Below, piece by piece: positions 8,373-17,429 of a stretch of 64,000 nucleotides of DNA; position 1 is the first letter of the stretch; each line of letters begins with the position of its first letter. The stretch spans positions 1 through 64,000 of the forward strand of contig NZ_CANMJB010000003.1 of the NCBI RefSeq assembly GCF_947498175.1. The letters run 5' to 3'. The notes under the pieces are model-generated. The model did no database searches. It worked only from the letters and a program-made list of their open reading frames with translations, and was not told the DNA's origin. The position numbers were made by a program, and so were the translations under genes. The stretch comes from an uncultured Algimonas sp. (GTDB lineage Bacteria > Pseudomonadota > Alphaproteobacteria > Caulobacterales > Maricaulaceae).

Positions 8373-9950
8373 ATGCCTCTTGCTCGCGATCGCCATAAAC
8401 GCCTTTACGGTCTGCATAGTTGGTCCGGCATCCTGTTCGCCTGGTTCCTCTTCGTGGTCTGCTGGTCCGGCACGGCGGCGGTGTTCGTCGAGGATATCGT
8501 CACCTTCGAAGACCCGACCCTGCGACACTCCGTGCCGGCAGACGCGACACCCGATATCGACGCCGATCTGCGCGCCGCCCATGCGGAGCTGTCGGCGCTG
8601 GGCCGGATCGACTATCTGATCGTTGATTTTCCGCGCGACCGCATGCCGTTCTACTGGATCCGCGGCGGTGCGGTCGTCGAAGGCGAGGGATTGCGGGAGA
8701 TCGAACGCAAGTTCCATCCCGGAACGGGTGCGCCCCTGCCCGTGCGCGGCGACGGAGCGGCGCATTGGATCCTGGAATTCCACACCGATCTGATGCTGCC
8801 CAATCCGCTGGGGCGCACGCTGGTCGGGCTGGCCGGGATCGTGCTCGGCCTGGCGGCGATCACAGGTCTTTTCATTCATGGCAAGCTGATCCGCGAATTC
8901 TTCACCCTGCGTCTGATGCGCTCCCAGCGCCTGAAATGGCAGGACAGCCACAAGCTGCTGGGCGTGATCACCTTGCCCTTTTCGGCCATGATCGCCTTCA
9001 CGGGGGCCTATCTCGGCATCATCGCCATCCTTGCGCCGATCATCGCCGTCATCGCCTTCAAGGGCGATACGGACGCGCTGGTCGAGGCAGTGGTCGGCGC
9101 CCCGCTCGAACCGGTTGGACAACAGGTCGCGATGATATCCCTGTCCGACATCCAAGCCATGCGCGTGCCCGGTCTGGAGGACGGTCCCTACCGCGTCATC
9201 GCCAATCATTACGGCGACGCGGCGGCGCGGTTCGACGTGCTGTTTTTCGAGACCGAAGATCTGGCGACCACCCAAATCCATCCCGTCGGCGGCGCGACGG
9301 GCGCGCCGGTCGATGCGCCGCGCCTGACCGATCCGGGTCCGGCCAACCGCATCGTCAATGCGCTCAGCCCACTGCACTTCGGCACTTATGGCGGCATGGC
9401 ATTGAAATGGATCTACGGCGTGCTGGGACTCGGCCTGTGCATCATGACGGCGCTGGGAACGATGCTGTGGATCGAACGCAGGCGCTATGGCTCCGAAGGC
9501 ACGAAGTCCGATCGGTTCTACGAGGCTTTGAGCCGGATGAACATCGGCATCTGTCTGGGCTTTCCGGCCGCGACCATCGGCCTGCTCGGATTCGACGCGC
9601 TCTATGCAGGCGCCGAAGCGGCGCGCACAGTCTGGACGGGCACGGCCTATTTCGGTCTCGTTCTGCTCACCGTCCTGTTCGCCCTGCTCCACACCGATGG
9701 GTATGCCGCCGTCCGCCGCGGCCTGTGGGGTCTGGCCGGACTGGCTGTCATATCGGTCACCGCCAACCTCGCCGTCCATGGCTGGCCGTCAGGACGGGGC
9801 GACGTGCAGTCCGTCATGGCCTGCCTCATCGGGCTCGCCGCGCTGACAGCTCTGAGTGCGCGGTGGCTCCCCCAAGGTCGCCCCACTATCCGCAAACGTG
9901 TCAGGAGGGTCGCAACGGACGAAACGGGCGGTCCGTCTCCGGCATTCTGA
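8373..9950 (+). CDS. PepSY-associated transmembrane protein (putative ferric-siderophore reductase)
   Basis: A 525-aa inner-membrane protein. The N-terminal helix (residues about 10-33) is followed by a periplasmic PepSY-like region, helices near 155-175 and 210-245, a second extracytoplasmic domain, and four more C-terminal helices. His residues flank the helices (LYGLHSWSG, FHTDLMLP, FIHGKL, DSHKLLG), the pattern expected for haem-binding reductases of the FoxB/FpvG kind. It probably releases iron from the ligand taken up by the upstream receptor. ATG 8373 lies two bases after the preceding stop. Confidence 0.85.
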   Translation: MPLARDRHKRLYGLHSWSGILFAWFLFVVCWSGTAAVFVEDIVTFEDPTLRHSVPADATPDIDADLRAAHAELSALGRIDYLIVDFPRDRMPFYWIRGGAVVEGEGLREIERKFHPGTGAPLPVRGDGAAHWILEFHTDLMLPNPLGRTLVGLAGIVLGLAAITGLFIHGKLIREFFTLRLMRSQRLKWQDSHKLLGVITLPFSAMIAFTGAYLGIIAILAPIIAVIAFKGDTDALVEAVVGAPLEPVGQQVAMISLSDIQAMRVPGLEDGPYRVIANHYGDAAARFDVLFFETEDLATTQIHPVGGATGAPVDAPRLTDPGPANRIVNALSPLHFGTYGGMALKWIYGVLGLGLCIMTALGTMLWIERRRYGSEGTKSDRFYEALSRMNIGICLGFPAATIGLLGFDALYAGAEAARTVWTGTAYFGLVLLTVLFALLHTDGYAAVRRGLWGLAGLAVISVTANLAVHGWPSGRGDVQSVMACLIGLAALTALSARWLPQGRPTIRKRVRRVATDETGGPSPAF

Positions 9951-10080
9951 CAGAACGGCGATGCGGTGCTGAAGGCGTTTGCAAACGGGCCGGAGTGTCG
10001 TTGATCCAGCATGTGCCGTATCGGACACTCGTTCTGAACACCGGGTTGTGAATGTTACAATATTGCGATAATGAGCGGTC

Positions 10081-10434
10081 ATGAGATTGCTTCTCACATC
10101 CGCTCGCATGCCGATCCTTCGTGTCTTGTTGGTCGTTTTCATCGCGGCGCTTTTCCATGGCCAGGCCTTGTCTGCCGGCCATGTTCACGACGGTCCGGAT
10201 CACGATCCGGCACATGAAGTCTGCGATGTCTGTCTCGTCGCGACAGCCGATGACGATGTCGTGGCGGCCTGTACCGGATCCGGTCCGGACGTCGGCTCTT
10301 TCGTTGCCGTCTCAGACCGCATCTTCCGCCCAGAAGTCCGGTCCGGGCACGGTACCGGCCTACCCGCCTCGGGCCAAGGCCCGCCGCGCGATCCCGGTCG
10401 CTGCCCGGACGACTCCCGCGCGCCGCCGCGCTAG
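10081..10434 (+). CDS. DUF2946-like small His/Cys-rich protein
   Basis: A 117-aa protein with an N-terminal signal or membrane segment (residues about 10-30), then AGHVHDGPDHDPAH and EVCDVCL, a His-rich stretch plus CxxC that looks metal-binding. Small DUF2946-type proteins are often found directly before TonB receptors for metals. The C-terminal third is low-complexity and Pro/Gly/Arg-rich. A sensible-looking tail exists in another frame from about 10345, so a frameshift cannot be excluded. Confidence 0.55.
   Translation: MRLLLTSARMPILRVLLVVFIAALFHGQALSAGHVHDGPDHDPAHEVCDVCLVATADDDVVAACTGSGPDVGSFVAVSDRIFRPEVRSGHGTGLPASGQGPPRDPGRCPDDSRAPPR
10082..10096. promoter_or_regulatory. Inverted repeat TGAGA-N5-TCTCA at the start of the metal operon
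   Basis: A perfect 5+5 palindrome overlaps the ATG of the His/Cys-rich gene. A TACAAT/GATAAT-rich stretch lies just upstream (10054-10074). The position suits an operator that shuts down the operon, but the regulator is unknown. Confidence 0.3.
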
Positions 10435-10542
10435 TTCCCAGACCCAAATCCGGACGGCTCACGCCGGCTCGGAAAAAAAAGACCGCGACGCCCTGCGCCG
10501 CACGGCCTCATCCTCCACGACCGAAATCCGAAAGGGACCTTT

Positions 10543-12717
10543 GTGCGTCCGATCTCCTATACTGCCTTGCTGCTTGCGGGCACGAGCCTTCTGACTTTTC
10601 CCCTAGCCGTTTCGGCGCAGGTTCCGGGAGACGCCGTCCGGGACGAAGTCGTCGTCACCGGCCTGCGCCAAGCCTATCAGGGCGAGTTCGCGCCGTTGGA
10701 AATACCGCAGGTCAACCAGAGCATCGACGAGGAGCTCCTGCGAGACGTCGGCGCGGTGACGCTGGACGATGCGCTGGACCTGTCGGCATCCGTCGCACGG
10801 CAGAACAATTTCGGCGGGCTGTGGAACAGCTTCTCCATCCGGGGTTTCTCCGGCGACATCAACCTGCCAAGCGGATTCCTGGTCAACGGGTTCAATGCGG
10901 GCCGGGGCTTTGCCGGGCCGCGCGACATCGTCGGCATCGAATCCGTCGAAGTGCTCAAGGGACCGCGCTCCGCCCTCTATGGCCGCGGGGAACCCGGCGG
11001 CACCATCAATCTTGTGACCAAACGCCCGACCTTCGAAACGGGCGGCTATGTCGAGGGCACGATCGGCAGCTGGGATCAATACCGTTTCGAAGCCGATGCG
11101 CAGCATAGCGTCAGCGGCGAAGGCGGCGATCTGGGTTTCCGCTTCGTCGGGTTCTACGAAGATGCGGAAAGCTTCCGCAACGAAGTCGAGACCGAAAAGC
11201 TGGGTTTCTACCCGTCCCTGACCTTCGTATCACCGGACGCGGCGACGACGATCGGCTACGAGCTGGAGTACACCGAACAGACGCGCCCGCAGGATCGCGG
11301 CGTCATCTTCTCCGAGACGTTCGGTTTCTCCTCGCGCCGGCTTTTCACGGGGGAACCGGACGCGCTGATCGAGACCGAAGTGCTGGGTCACCGTTTCGAG
11401 GTTCAGCACGACTTCTCCGAGGATTGGGGGATCCTGCTGGGTGCGGGCTACCGGAAAACATCACTCTTCGGCGATGCCTACGAGACCAATTTTGGCAGTC
11501 GCCAACCCTATCTGGTCGACGGCCAGGCGATTTCGCGGTTTTTCCGGTCCCGCGACTACGAAACCGACTATTTCGTCATGCGCGGCGAAATCACGGGCGA
11601 GTTCGATACGGCCGGCCTCCGCCATCGTCTGATCGCGGGTATCGATTACGACAGGTTCGAAAACGATCAGGTCGCCACCCGATTCCGGCAAGCCAGCATC
11701 CGCGGTGCGGCGAGCCGCACGCTCGACCCGCAGACCTATCTGCTCCTCGATGTGTCCAACCCCGTTTATGGACGATATGCCCGGCCGGATGCCGCCCCGC
11801 AGATCGACCGGATCGAAACGTTGAGCGGCTTGGGTCTCTACGTCCAGGACCAGATCGATCTGACCGACAGGCTCCAATTGCGCATCGGCGGTCGTTTCGA
11901 CGACTTCGACCAAGAACTGGACAATCGCAGGCGCTCGCCCACCGCGCGTAGCGAGTCGTCCAACAGCCATTTCTCGCCGCAGCTCGGGGCGGTCTATGCG
12001 GCGAGCGACGCCGTCAGCCTCTACGCATCCTACGGGGAGGGCATCCGGCAGCTGTCGGGCACGAACTTCGAAGGCACGTCGTTTGAGCCCAATCGCTCGA
12101 AGTCGGCGGAGATAGGGCTGAAGACCGATCTCGGACGGCTGTTCGGCCAGGTCCAGGGCTCCGCATCTCTGACATTGTTCCAGGTCGACCAGAGCAATAT
12201 CCTGGTGTTCGATACGCGGCCCGAGGCGGCGGGTTCGGTGGTTCCGGCCGGCGAGGCCCGAAGCCGCGGCCTCGAATTCGACGCCAATGTCTCGTTCGAG
12301 CATGACCTGAGTCTCTGGCTGTCCTACGCCTATACGGACGGAGAGTACACCAATGCCGGAACCGACTCGTCGACCTTCACGGCGTTCGAGGCCGGAACGC
12401 CGCTCGTCAATTCGCCGGACCATCAGCTCAGCCTGCAACTGTCCAAGGGGTTCGAGCTGGGCGGCATGGCCATGGAACTGGGCGGCGGTGCGCTTTATGT
12501 CGGTGACCGTTCGGGCGAACTCGGCACCGATTTCACCCTGCCGGACTATCTGACGATGCGTGTGTTCGGCGAAATCGAACCGGTGGAGAACATCGCGTTT
12601 CGGGTGAGCGTCGATAATCTGTTCGACAAGACCTACTATACGGATTCCTTCGCCAACGTCTGGGTGCAGCCCGGAGCGCCGCGCCGCTTTCGAGTGACCG
12701 CCCGCTACAGCTTCTAG
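10543..12717 (+). CDS. TonB-dependent siderophore-type receptor, probable metal receptor
   Basis: A 724-aa receptor of the FhuE/FpvA class. It has a signal peptide ending near AVSAQ, then DEVVVTGLRQ, a plug with SFSIRGFSGDINLPSGFLVNG and SVEVLKGPRSALYGRGEPGG, and a 22-strand-type barrel ending in YSF. GTG 10543 follows AAAGGGA at a good distance. Ten bases separate it from the ABC ATPase gene, and a Fur/Zur regulator and MerC-like gene close the same operon. I therefore infer a zinc (or other metal-chelate) substrate more than ferric iron. Confidence 0.9.
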   Translation: MRPISYTALLLAGTSLLTFPLAVSAQVPGDAVRDEVVVTGLRQAYQGEFAPLEIPQVNQSIDEELLRDVGAVTLDDALDLSASVARQNNFGGLWNSFSIRGFSGDINLPSGFLVNGFNAGRGFAGPRDIVGIESVEVLKGPRSALYGRGEPGGTINLVTKRPTFETGGYVEGTIGSWDQYRFEADAQHSVSGEGGDLGFRFVGFYEDAESFRNEVETEKLGFYPSLTFVSPDAATTIGYELEYTEQTRPQDRGVIFSETFGFSSRRLFTGEPDALIETEVLGHRFEVQHDFSEDWGILLGAGYRKTSLFGDAYETNFGSRQPYLVDGQAISRFFRSRDYETDYFVMRGEITGEFDTAGLRHRLIAGIDYDRFENDQVATRFRQASIRGAASRTLDPQTYLLLDVSNPVYGRYARPDAAPQIDRIETLSGLGLYVQDQIDLTDRLQLRIGGRFDDFDQELDNRRRSPTARSESSNSHFSPQLGAVYAASDAVSLYASYGEGIRQLSGTNFEGTSFEPNRSKSAEIGLKTDLGRLFGQVQGSASLTLFQVDQSNILVFDTRPEAAGSVVPAGEARSRGLEFDANVSFEHDLSLWLSYAYTDGEYTNAGTDSSTFTAFEAGTPLVNSPDHQLSLQLSKGFELGGMAMELGGGALYVGDRSGELGTDFTLPDYLTMRVFGEIEPVENIAFRVSVDNLFDKTYYTDSFANVWVQPGAPRRFRVTARYSF

Positions 12718-12727
12718 GAGAGCGCCC

Positions 12728-13456
12728 ATGACAATAGCAGCCCCCGCCATTGTGGTGGACGACCTCCATGTCTCGCGCGCCGGCTCACCCGTTTTGCACG
12801 GCGTGTCGTTCGAAGTGCCGGCAGGCAGCGTCTATGCGCTGCTCGGCGGCAACGGGGCGGGCAAGTCCACGACGCTGCTCACGCTGTTGGGCTTCCTGCA
12901 ACCCAGCGGGGGGTCGGCCCGCGTGCTGGAACATAACGTGGCCGCCGATACGGCGGCGGTTCGCCAGTCCGTCGCCTATCTTCCGGAAGCCGCAACGCTC
13001 TACCCGCATCTCAGCGCTTACGAAAACCTCGACTATTTCCTCGACCTCGCCGGAGCGGGGGTGGACCAGGGCGCCGTCGATGCGACCCTGGACCGCGTCG
13101 CCTTGCAGGCGGAGGCCCGCGGCCGCCGGATGGAAACCTATTCCAAGGGCATGCGCCAGAAGGTGGCCATCGCGCTCGCCCTGCTGCGCGACACGCCGGT
13201 GCTGCTGTTGGATGAGCCGACTTCCGGTCTCGACCCGGTCGCCATCGACGAATTCAACGCGCTCGTGCGCAGCCTGTCCGACGAAGGGCGCACCGTGCTG
13301 ATGGTGACGCACGATGTCTACGGTGCCTGCCAGGTCGCGGACCGGATCGGCTTGCTCAGGCGCGGCCGCATGGTCGGGACGTTCGACGCGCCAGAGGGCG
13401 CGCGCATCGACACGGAAACGGTCCACTCGGCCTTCACCGGACGGTCTGCGGCATGA
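12728..13456 (+). CDS. ABC transporter ATP-binding protein (with DUF3526 permeases)
   Basis: A 242-aa ATPase. Walker A is GGNGAGKSTT (about residue 39), the signature is YSKGMRQKVAIALAL, Walker B is VLLLDEPTSGLDP and the H-loop is MVTHD. The signature reads SKGM instead of SGGQ, as is usual for ABC-2-type exporters. It overlaps the next permease gene by 4 bp. With two DUF3526 permeases it should form a transporter in the inner membrane. Its place beside a receptor and a Zur-like regulator suggests a role in handling the imported metal complex. Confidence 0.9.
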   Translation: MTIAAPAIVVDDLHVSRAGSPVLHGVSFEVPAGSVYALLGGNGAGKSTTLLTLLGFLQPSGGSARVLEHNVAADTAAVRQSVAYLPEAATLYPHLSAYENLDYFLDLAGAGVDQGAVDATLDRVALQAEARGRRMETYSKGMRQKVAIALALLRDTPVLLLDEPTSGLDPVAIDEFNALVRSLSDEGRTVLMVTHDVYGACQVADRIGLLRRGRMVGTFDAPEGARIDTETVHSAFTGRSAA

Positions 13457-14889
13457 ATGCCGCGATCCGCATCGCCCGGGAGGAATGGCGGCAATGGCGA
13501 CGCTCCCGCCTGGCGGTGGCGGCCCTGACGATTTTTGGCGTTCTGTTGATCGTAACAAGCGTCCTCACGGCCGGCGACATGCTCGACGCCCGGCAAGACC
13601 GCCTGCACCAGCAGGCGCACGCTGAAGCGACCTTCCTCGACCAGCCCGCGCGTCATCCGCACCGCATGGTGCATTACGGTCACTATGTGTTTCGTGCGCC
13701 CGCCCCGCTGGCCGTGTTCGATCCGGGCGTGGACGCGGTCACGGGACAGTCCGTCTTTCTCGAAGGCCATCGTCAGAACGGGGCCATGTTCGCCGATGCG
13801 CGCGCGCAGGCACGGGCGGGCGGGTTCGGCGATCTGTCGCCCGCCGCGCTCTACCATCTCTTCCTGCCGCTGCTGCTGATCGCGATTGGCCACGCCGTCA
13901 TATTGCGCGAACGCGAAGCCCGCACGCTCGGCCCGCTCCTGTCCCAAGGGGTGACGGGGCGGCAGCTCTATGCGGGCAAGTCGCTGGCGCTGCTGGCGAT
14001 GATCGGTTTGCTCTCCGTCCCCGCCCTGATCGCCAGCCTGTCCGCGATCCCCATGGGCGAGCCGGTTTCGACGGCGCTGGGACTCTATGCCGGGCAGTTG
14101 CTCTATCTCTGCGTCTGGGGCGCATTGATCGTGCTTGTCTCCGCCATCGTGCGAAGCCGGGGGGTCGCGCTCGGCCTGCTATTGCTCGTCTGGTTCGTGA
14201 CGGCGCTGATCATCCCGCGCATCGGCGTCACGGCGGTCGGGACGAGCCTGCCGGCGGACGGCAAGATCGTTTCCGACATGCGCATGAAGGAAGACATCCG
14301 CAAAGCGGGTGACGGCCATAACGCCGCCGATCCGGCCTTTGCGCAGCTGCGCGCCAACATGCTCGCCGAATACGGCGTGGACACGGTCGAAGAACTGCCC
14401 GTCAATTTTCGCGGCGTCGTCGCCTCGACCGCCGAAGCCCGGCTGACCGACACGCTCAACGATTATGCCGAACAGCGCATGGCGCGAGAGCGGGCGCAAT
14501 CGGACGGCCTGTCCGCCTTCGGTTGGCTGTCGCCCTATATCGCCGTCGGCGCCGCGTCCCGCGCTCTGGCCGGAACGGACCTCGCCACGCATCACCGTTT
14601 CCTGCGCGAAGCGGAAGGCGTGCGTTTCGATTTCGTCCAGGGCCTCAACGCGGTCCATGCCGAACAGCTCGCCTATTCGGACGACATCAATCGCAGCAGC
14701 GATCCGCAAGCCGAGCGGCGGACGCGGGTCGATCCGAAGAACTGGAAAGTCCTGAGGGATTTCCGGTTTACGCCGGACACGGCGGACGTGCGCATCGCCC
14801 GGGCTGCCGACAGCCTGCTGGCGCTGACGGTCTGGTTGTTCGCCCTGATCGGTCTCGGTCTTTGGGCAGCGCGGAGGATGTCGCCATGA
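13453..14889 (+). CDS. ABC-2-type permease, DUF3526 family (first copy)
   Basis: A 478-aa membrane protein with one N-terminal helix (residues about 18-38), a large periplasmic loop, a bundle of helices from about 135 to 265, another extracytoplasmic region and a C-terminal helix. This is the ABC-2/DUF3526 topology. It partners the preceding ATPase and the following 414-aa paralogue. Its ATG overlaps the ATPase stop (ATGA). Confidence 0.85.
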   Translation: MNAAIRIAREEWRQWRRSRLAVAALTIFGVLLIVTSVLTAGDMLDARQDRLHQQAHAEATFLDQPARHPHRMVHYGHYVFRAPAPLAVFDPGVDAVTGQSVFLEGHRQNGAMFADARAQARAGGFGDLSPAALYHLFLPLLLIAIGHAVILREREARTLGPLLSQGVTGRQLYAGKSLALLAMIGLLSVPALIASLSAIPMGEPVSTALGLYAGQLLYLCVWGALIVLVSAIVRSRGVALGLLLLVWFVTALIIPRIGVTAVGTSLPADGKIVSDMRMKEDIRKAGDGHNAADPAFAQLRANMLAEYGVDTVEELPVNFRGVVASTAEARLTDTLNDYAEQRMARERAQSDGLSAFGWLSPYIAVGAASRALAGTDLATHHRFLREAEGVRFDFVQGLNAVHAEQLAYSDDINRSSDPQAERRTRVDPKNWKVLRDFRFTPDTADVRIARAADSLLALTVWLFALIGLGLWAARRMSP

Positions 14890-16130
14890 TCCGCGAACTC
14901 CGTTTTCTCCTGCGCGACCGCGCCGCCATGCTGTGGATCGCGCTTGCCTTCATCCTTTCGGCGACGGCGGTGACGCTGGGCCTCGCGGAAGTGCGGCAAC
15001 AGCAGGCCGAACTCGCCGAGATCGACCGGCTCGACCGAGCCGACCGCGCGCAGGTTCTGTCCGAACAATCCGACTGGGGCGGCGCGGCCTACTCCACCTT
15101 CCATCTGACGTCGGATCCGCCATCGGACTTCGCCTTCGCCGCGCTGGGCCAGCGTGACGTCAGCCCGTGGAAGCACCGCATCCGCATGCTCGCTCTCGAA
15201 GGACAGATCTACGAAACGGATGCGACCAATCCGGATTTCGCCCTGACAGGACGGTTCGACTTCGCCTTCGTCGCCGCCTTGATTGCGCCTCTGCTGCTCA
15301 TCCTGTTGCTGTTCGACCTTCGGTCCGGCGAGCGGGCGGCCGGGCGGCTGGAACTGATCGAGGCGAGCGGTGCTGGCGCGAAGCGCGTCTGGCGGACGCG
15401 GACGATCCTGCGCGTCGGGGGGTTGGCGGTCGCCCTCATCCTGCCGCTCTGGATCGGTGGGGCCGTGGCGGGCACGTCGGTCTTCACATTGCTCGCCGCC
15501 GCACTGGCCGTGACCCTCTATCTCGCCTTCTGGGCCTGGCTTTCGCGCACGGCCGGGTCGGCAGCGCATACCGGGTCGGTCAATCTGACGATCCTGCTCG
15601 GCCTTTGGCTGCTGATTTGCGCCGTTATTCCTGCCATGCTGACACAGGCGATCGACGGGGCCGTTCCGCTGCCGGATGGCGGTGACATCGTCCTGACGCA
15701 GCGCGAGGCCGTCAACGATGCCTGGGACCTGCCCAAGGACGCCACCATGTCCGCTTTCCTGGACCGGCATCCCGAATGGGAAGCGCAGTCCGGGATCGAC
15801 CGCCCGTTCGAATGGAAATGGTATTACGCGTTCCAGCAGGTCGGCGACCAGACGGTCGAACCGCTAAGCCGCGCCTATCGCGAAGGCCGGGCCGAACGCG
15901 ACCGCCTCGTCGGTTTCGCCTCTCTCGTCTCGCCCGCGACCGCGCTGCAGCGCGGGCTGGAGCGGCTGGCGGAAACGGATGTCCGGGCTTCGCTCGCCTA
16001 TGAAGCACGCGTGCGGGATTACCATGCCCGGCTGCGGGCCTGGCACTATCCGAACTTGTTCGAGGACCGTGACTTTTCGGTGAAAGACGCGGACGGCCTG
16101 CCCGCTTTCGACAGTGGAGATGCAACATAG
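14886..16130 (+). CDS. ABC-2-type permease, DUF3526 family (second copy)
   Basis: A 414-aa paralogue of the upstream permease. ATG 14886 overlaps the previous stop by 4 bp, giving a start of MIRELRFLLRDRAAMLWIAL. The N-terminal helix is followed by a periplasmic loop, then helices from about 120 to 260 and a soluble C-terminal half. The pair probably forms a heterodimeric channel. Its stop TAG (16128-16130) overlaps the apparent beginning of the Fur-family gene. Confidence 0.85.
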   Translation: MIRELRFLLRDRAAMLWIALAFILSATAVTLGLAEVRQQQAELAEIDRLDRADRAQVLSEQSDWGGAAYSTFHLTSDPPSDFAFAALGQRDVSPWKHRIRMLALEGQIYETDATNPDFALTGRFDFAFVAALIAPLLLILLLFDLRSGERAAGRLELIEASGAGAKRVWRTRTILRVGGLAVALILPLWIGGAVAGTSVFTLLAAALAVTLYLAFWAWLSRTAGSAAHTGSVNLTILLGLWLLICAVIPAMLTQAIDGAVPLPDGGDIVLTQREAVNDAWDLPKDATMSAFLDRHPEWEAQSGIDRPFEWKWYYAFQQVGDQTVEPLSRAYREGRAERDRLVGFASLVSPATALQRGLERLAETDVRASLAYEARVRDYHARLRAWHYPNLFEDRDFSVKDADGLPAFDSGDAT

Positions 16131-16579
16131 GTCCGCCCTCGGATACTGCCGTCGACGCAGCGCGGCGTCTGGCCAAACGGTCGGGAACGCGCCTGACGCC
16201 GATCCGCGAACATATCTACCGCGCGCTAGTGGAATCGGGCCAACCGCTGGGCGCCTACGAACTGCTCGAAACCATGAAAGGCGTAGGGTCGCAGAAGCCG
16301 CCGACCGTCTACAGGACCCTCGATTGGCTGACGAAAATGGGCCTGGTCCGGCGCGTTGCCAGCCTGTCCAAATTCGTCGCCCGGCACGCTGGCGACGATT
16401 GTGACGACGTCGCCTATCTGCTCTGCCGCAATTGCGGACAGGCCCGGGTCGTCGACATCGCGCCGTTCGGCCAAGTCCTGAGCGAGACGGCGCAATCGTT
16501 GAATTTCAAGCAGGAAGACATCGTCATCGAAGTCACGGGACTTTGCGACCGCAAAGATTGCCGAGACCCTTTGAGTTAA
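16127..16579 (+). CDS. Fur/Zur-family metal regulator with apparent non-canonical start
   Basis: The Fur-type winged helix is clear: RLTPIREHIYRALVESGQ, then KPPTVYRTLDWLTKMGLV. It is followed by the metal and dimer domain with CRNCGQ and a C-terminal CDRKDC, the two CxxC-type pairs of the structural Zn site. The frame has no ATG, GTG or TTG before GTG 16229, which would remove the first third of the DNA-binding domain. The frame is open to 16073. GGAG at 16116-16119 lies seven bases before ATA 16127, and ATA overlaps the upstream TAG as ATAG, so I placed the start there (150 aa). A sequencing or frameshift error is the alternative. Context with MerC and zinc genes suggests Zur. Confidence 0.75.
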   Translation: MGPPSDTAVDAARRLAKRSGTRLTPIREHIYRALVESGQPLGAYELLETMKGVGSQKPPTVYRTLDWLTKMGLVRRVASLSKFVARHAGDDCDDVAYLLCRNCGQARVVDIAPFGQVLSETAQSLNFKQEDIVIEVTGLCDRKDCRDPLS

Positions 16580-16606
16580 CAAGCCAGATCCATTCGGAGA
16601 TCCATC

Positions 16607-16987
16607 ATGAAATCGTCTGCCCTCACTGTCGACAAGATTGCCGTGACCTTGTCCGCCCTTTGCGTCGTGCATTGTCTGCTTCTGCCGATCCTGGCCACGA
16701 CGCTGCCCCTGCTCGGACTGTGGGCGGAGAATGAATGGGTTCACAAGGCGTTCGTCCTCGCCGCATTGCCGCTATCTGCGGTCGCTTTCGTCAATCCGGT
16801 CCGGCTGCGCTTCGGATATGCGATGCGCGGCTTTGCGCTTCTGGGCGCGGCCCTGCTGGTCGCTGGCGCTTTCGCCGAAGCGCTACATGATTACGAAACC
16901 GTGCTGACCGTCGTCGGCGCATCGTGTCTCGCGGCCGCCCATCTGACGCGGATCCGGATGCGGTCCCATGTGCACCTACGCCGCTAG
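16607..16987 (+). CDS. MerC-domain membrane protein
   Basis: A 126-aa protein with four hydrophobic segments. The first contains CVVHCLLLP, the paired Cys of MerC-type metal transporters. Close relatives in alphaproteobacteria commonly sit beside zur-like genes and have no link to mercury resistance operons. Its place 27 bp after the Fur-family gene fits zinc homeostasis. Metal specificity is not shown by the sequence. Confidence 0.8.
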   Translation: MKSSALTVDKIAVTLSALCVVHCLLLPILATTLPLLGLWAENEWVHKAFVLAALPLSAVAFVNPVRLRFGYAMRGFALLGAALLVAGAFAEALHDYETVLTVVGASCLAAAHLTRIRMRSHVHLRR

Positions 16988-17013
16988 GTCCTCGCCGCTG
17001 GAGTGACCGAATT

Positions 17014-17042
17014 TTGACATTCCAGCCTATTCCGCCTATATG
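17014..17042 (+). promoter_or_regulatory. Sigma70-like promoter TTGACA-N17-TATATG
   Basis: The -35 is TTGACA at 17014-17019, the spacer is 17 bp and the -10 is TATATG at 17037-17042. The -10 covers the ATG at 17040, so if the promoter is used, translation of the next gene must begin downstream. GTG 17049 would be nearly leaderless; TTG 17073 is another option. Confidence 0.45.
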
Positions 17043-17429
17043 GGTTATGTGAAATATGTTCTGAGAACCTGTTTGATCCTTTGCGCCTGTGCCGTCGCCA
17101 TGCCTGCGGCGGCCTGCGATATGCATGGTCCCAACGGGATGTTCTGGACGTCGAGCTCCAGCTGGATGAATTTCTCGCCGCGAAGCACTGCCGTGGACCC
17201 GGCATTCCATGACAATGTGACGGATCCGGAAATCAAGACATTCACCGCGCCCGAGCGCAAGAAGCCCAGCTTTTCCAACGCCGCCGACCGGGCGTCCCGC
17301 ACGGCAATGGCGCTGCGTCTGATGCGATCCGGGCCTGACAATGCCGACCGGCCGGATGACGCCGTAACTGATGCCCCCGAGCTCGCCCTAGAAACGGACG
17401 CTCAACCCGTCCGCGAGGCTACGCCGTAA
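17040..17429 (+). CDS. Small secreted protein, unknown function
   Basis: The frame encodes up to 129 aa with a signal peptide (CLILCACAVAMPAAAC) and a mature part that begins DMHGPNGMFW. The mature region is hydrophilic with no recognised domain. The true start is probably GTG 17049 or TTG 17073, because a promoter -10 overlaps ATG 17040. The last 42 bp overlap the convergent permease gene tail to tail. The nearby zinc genes suggest, but do not prove, a metal role. Confidence 0.55.
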   Translation: MGYVKYVLRTCLILCACAVAMPAAACDMHGPNGMFWTSSSSWMNFSPRSTAVDPAFHDNVTDPEIKTFTAPERKKPSFSNAADRASRTAMALRLMRSGPDNADRPDDAVTDAPELALETDAQPVREATP

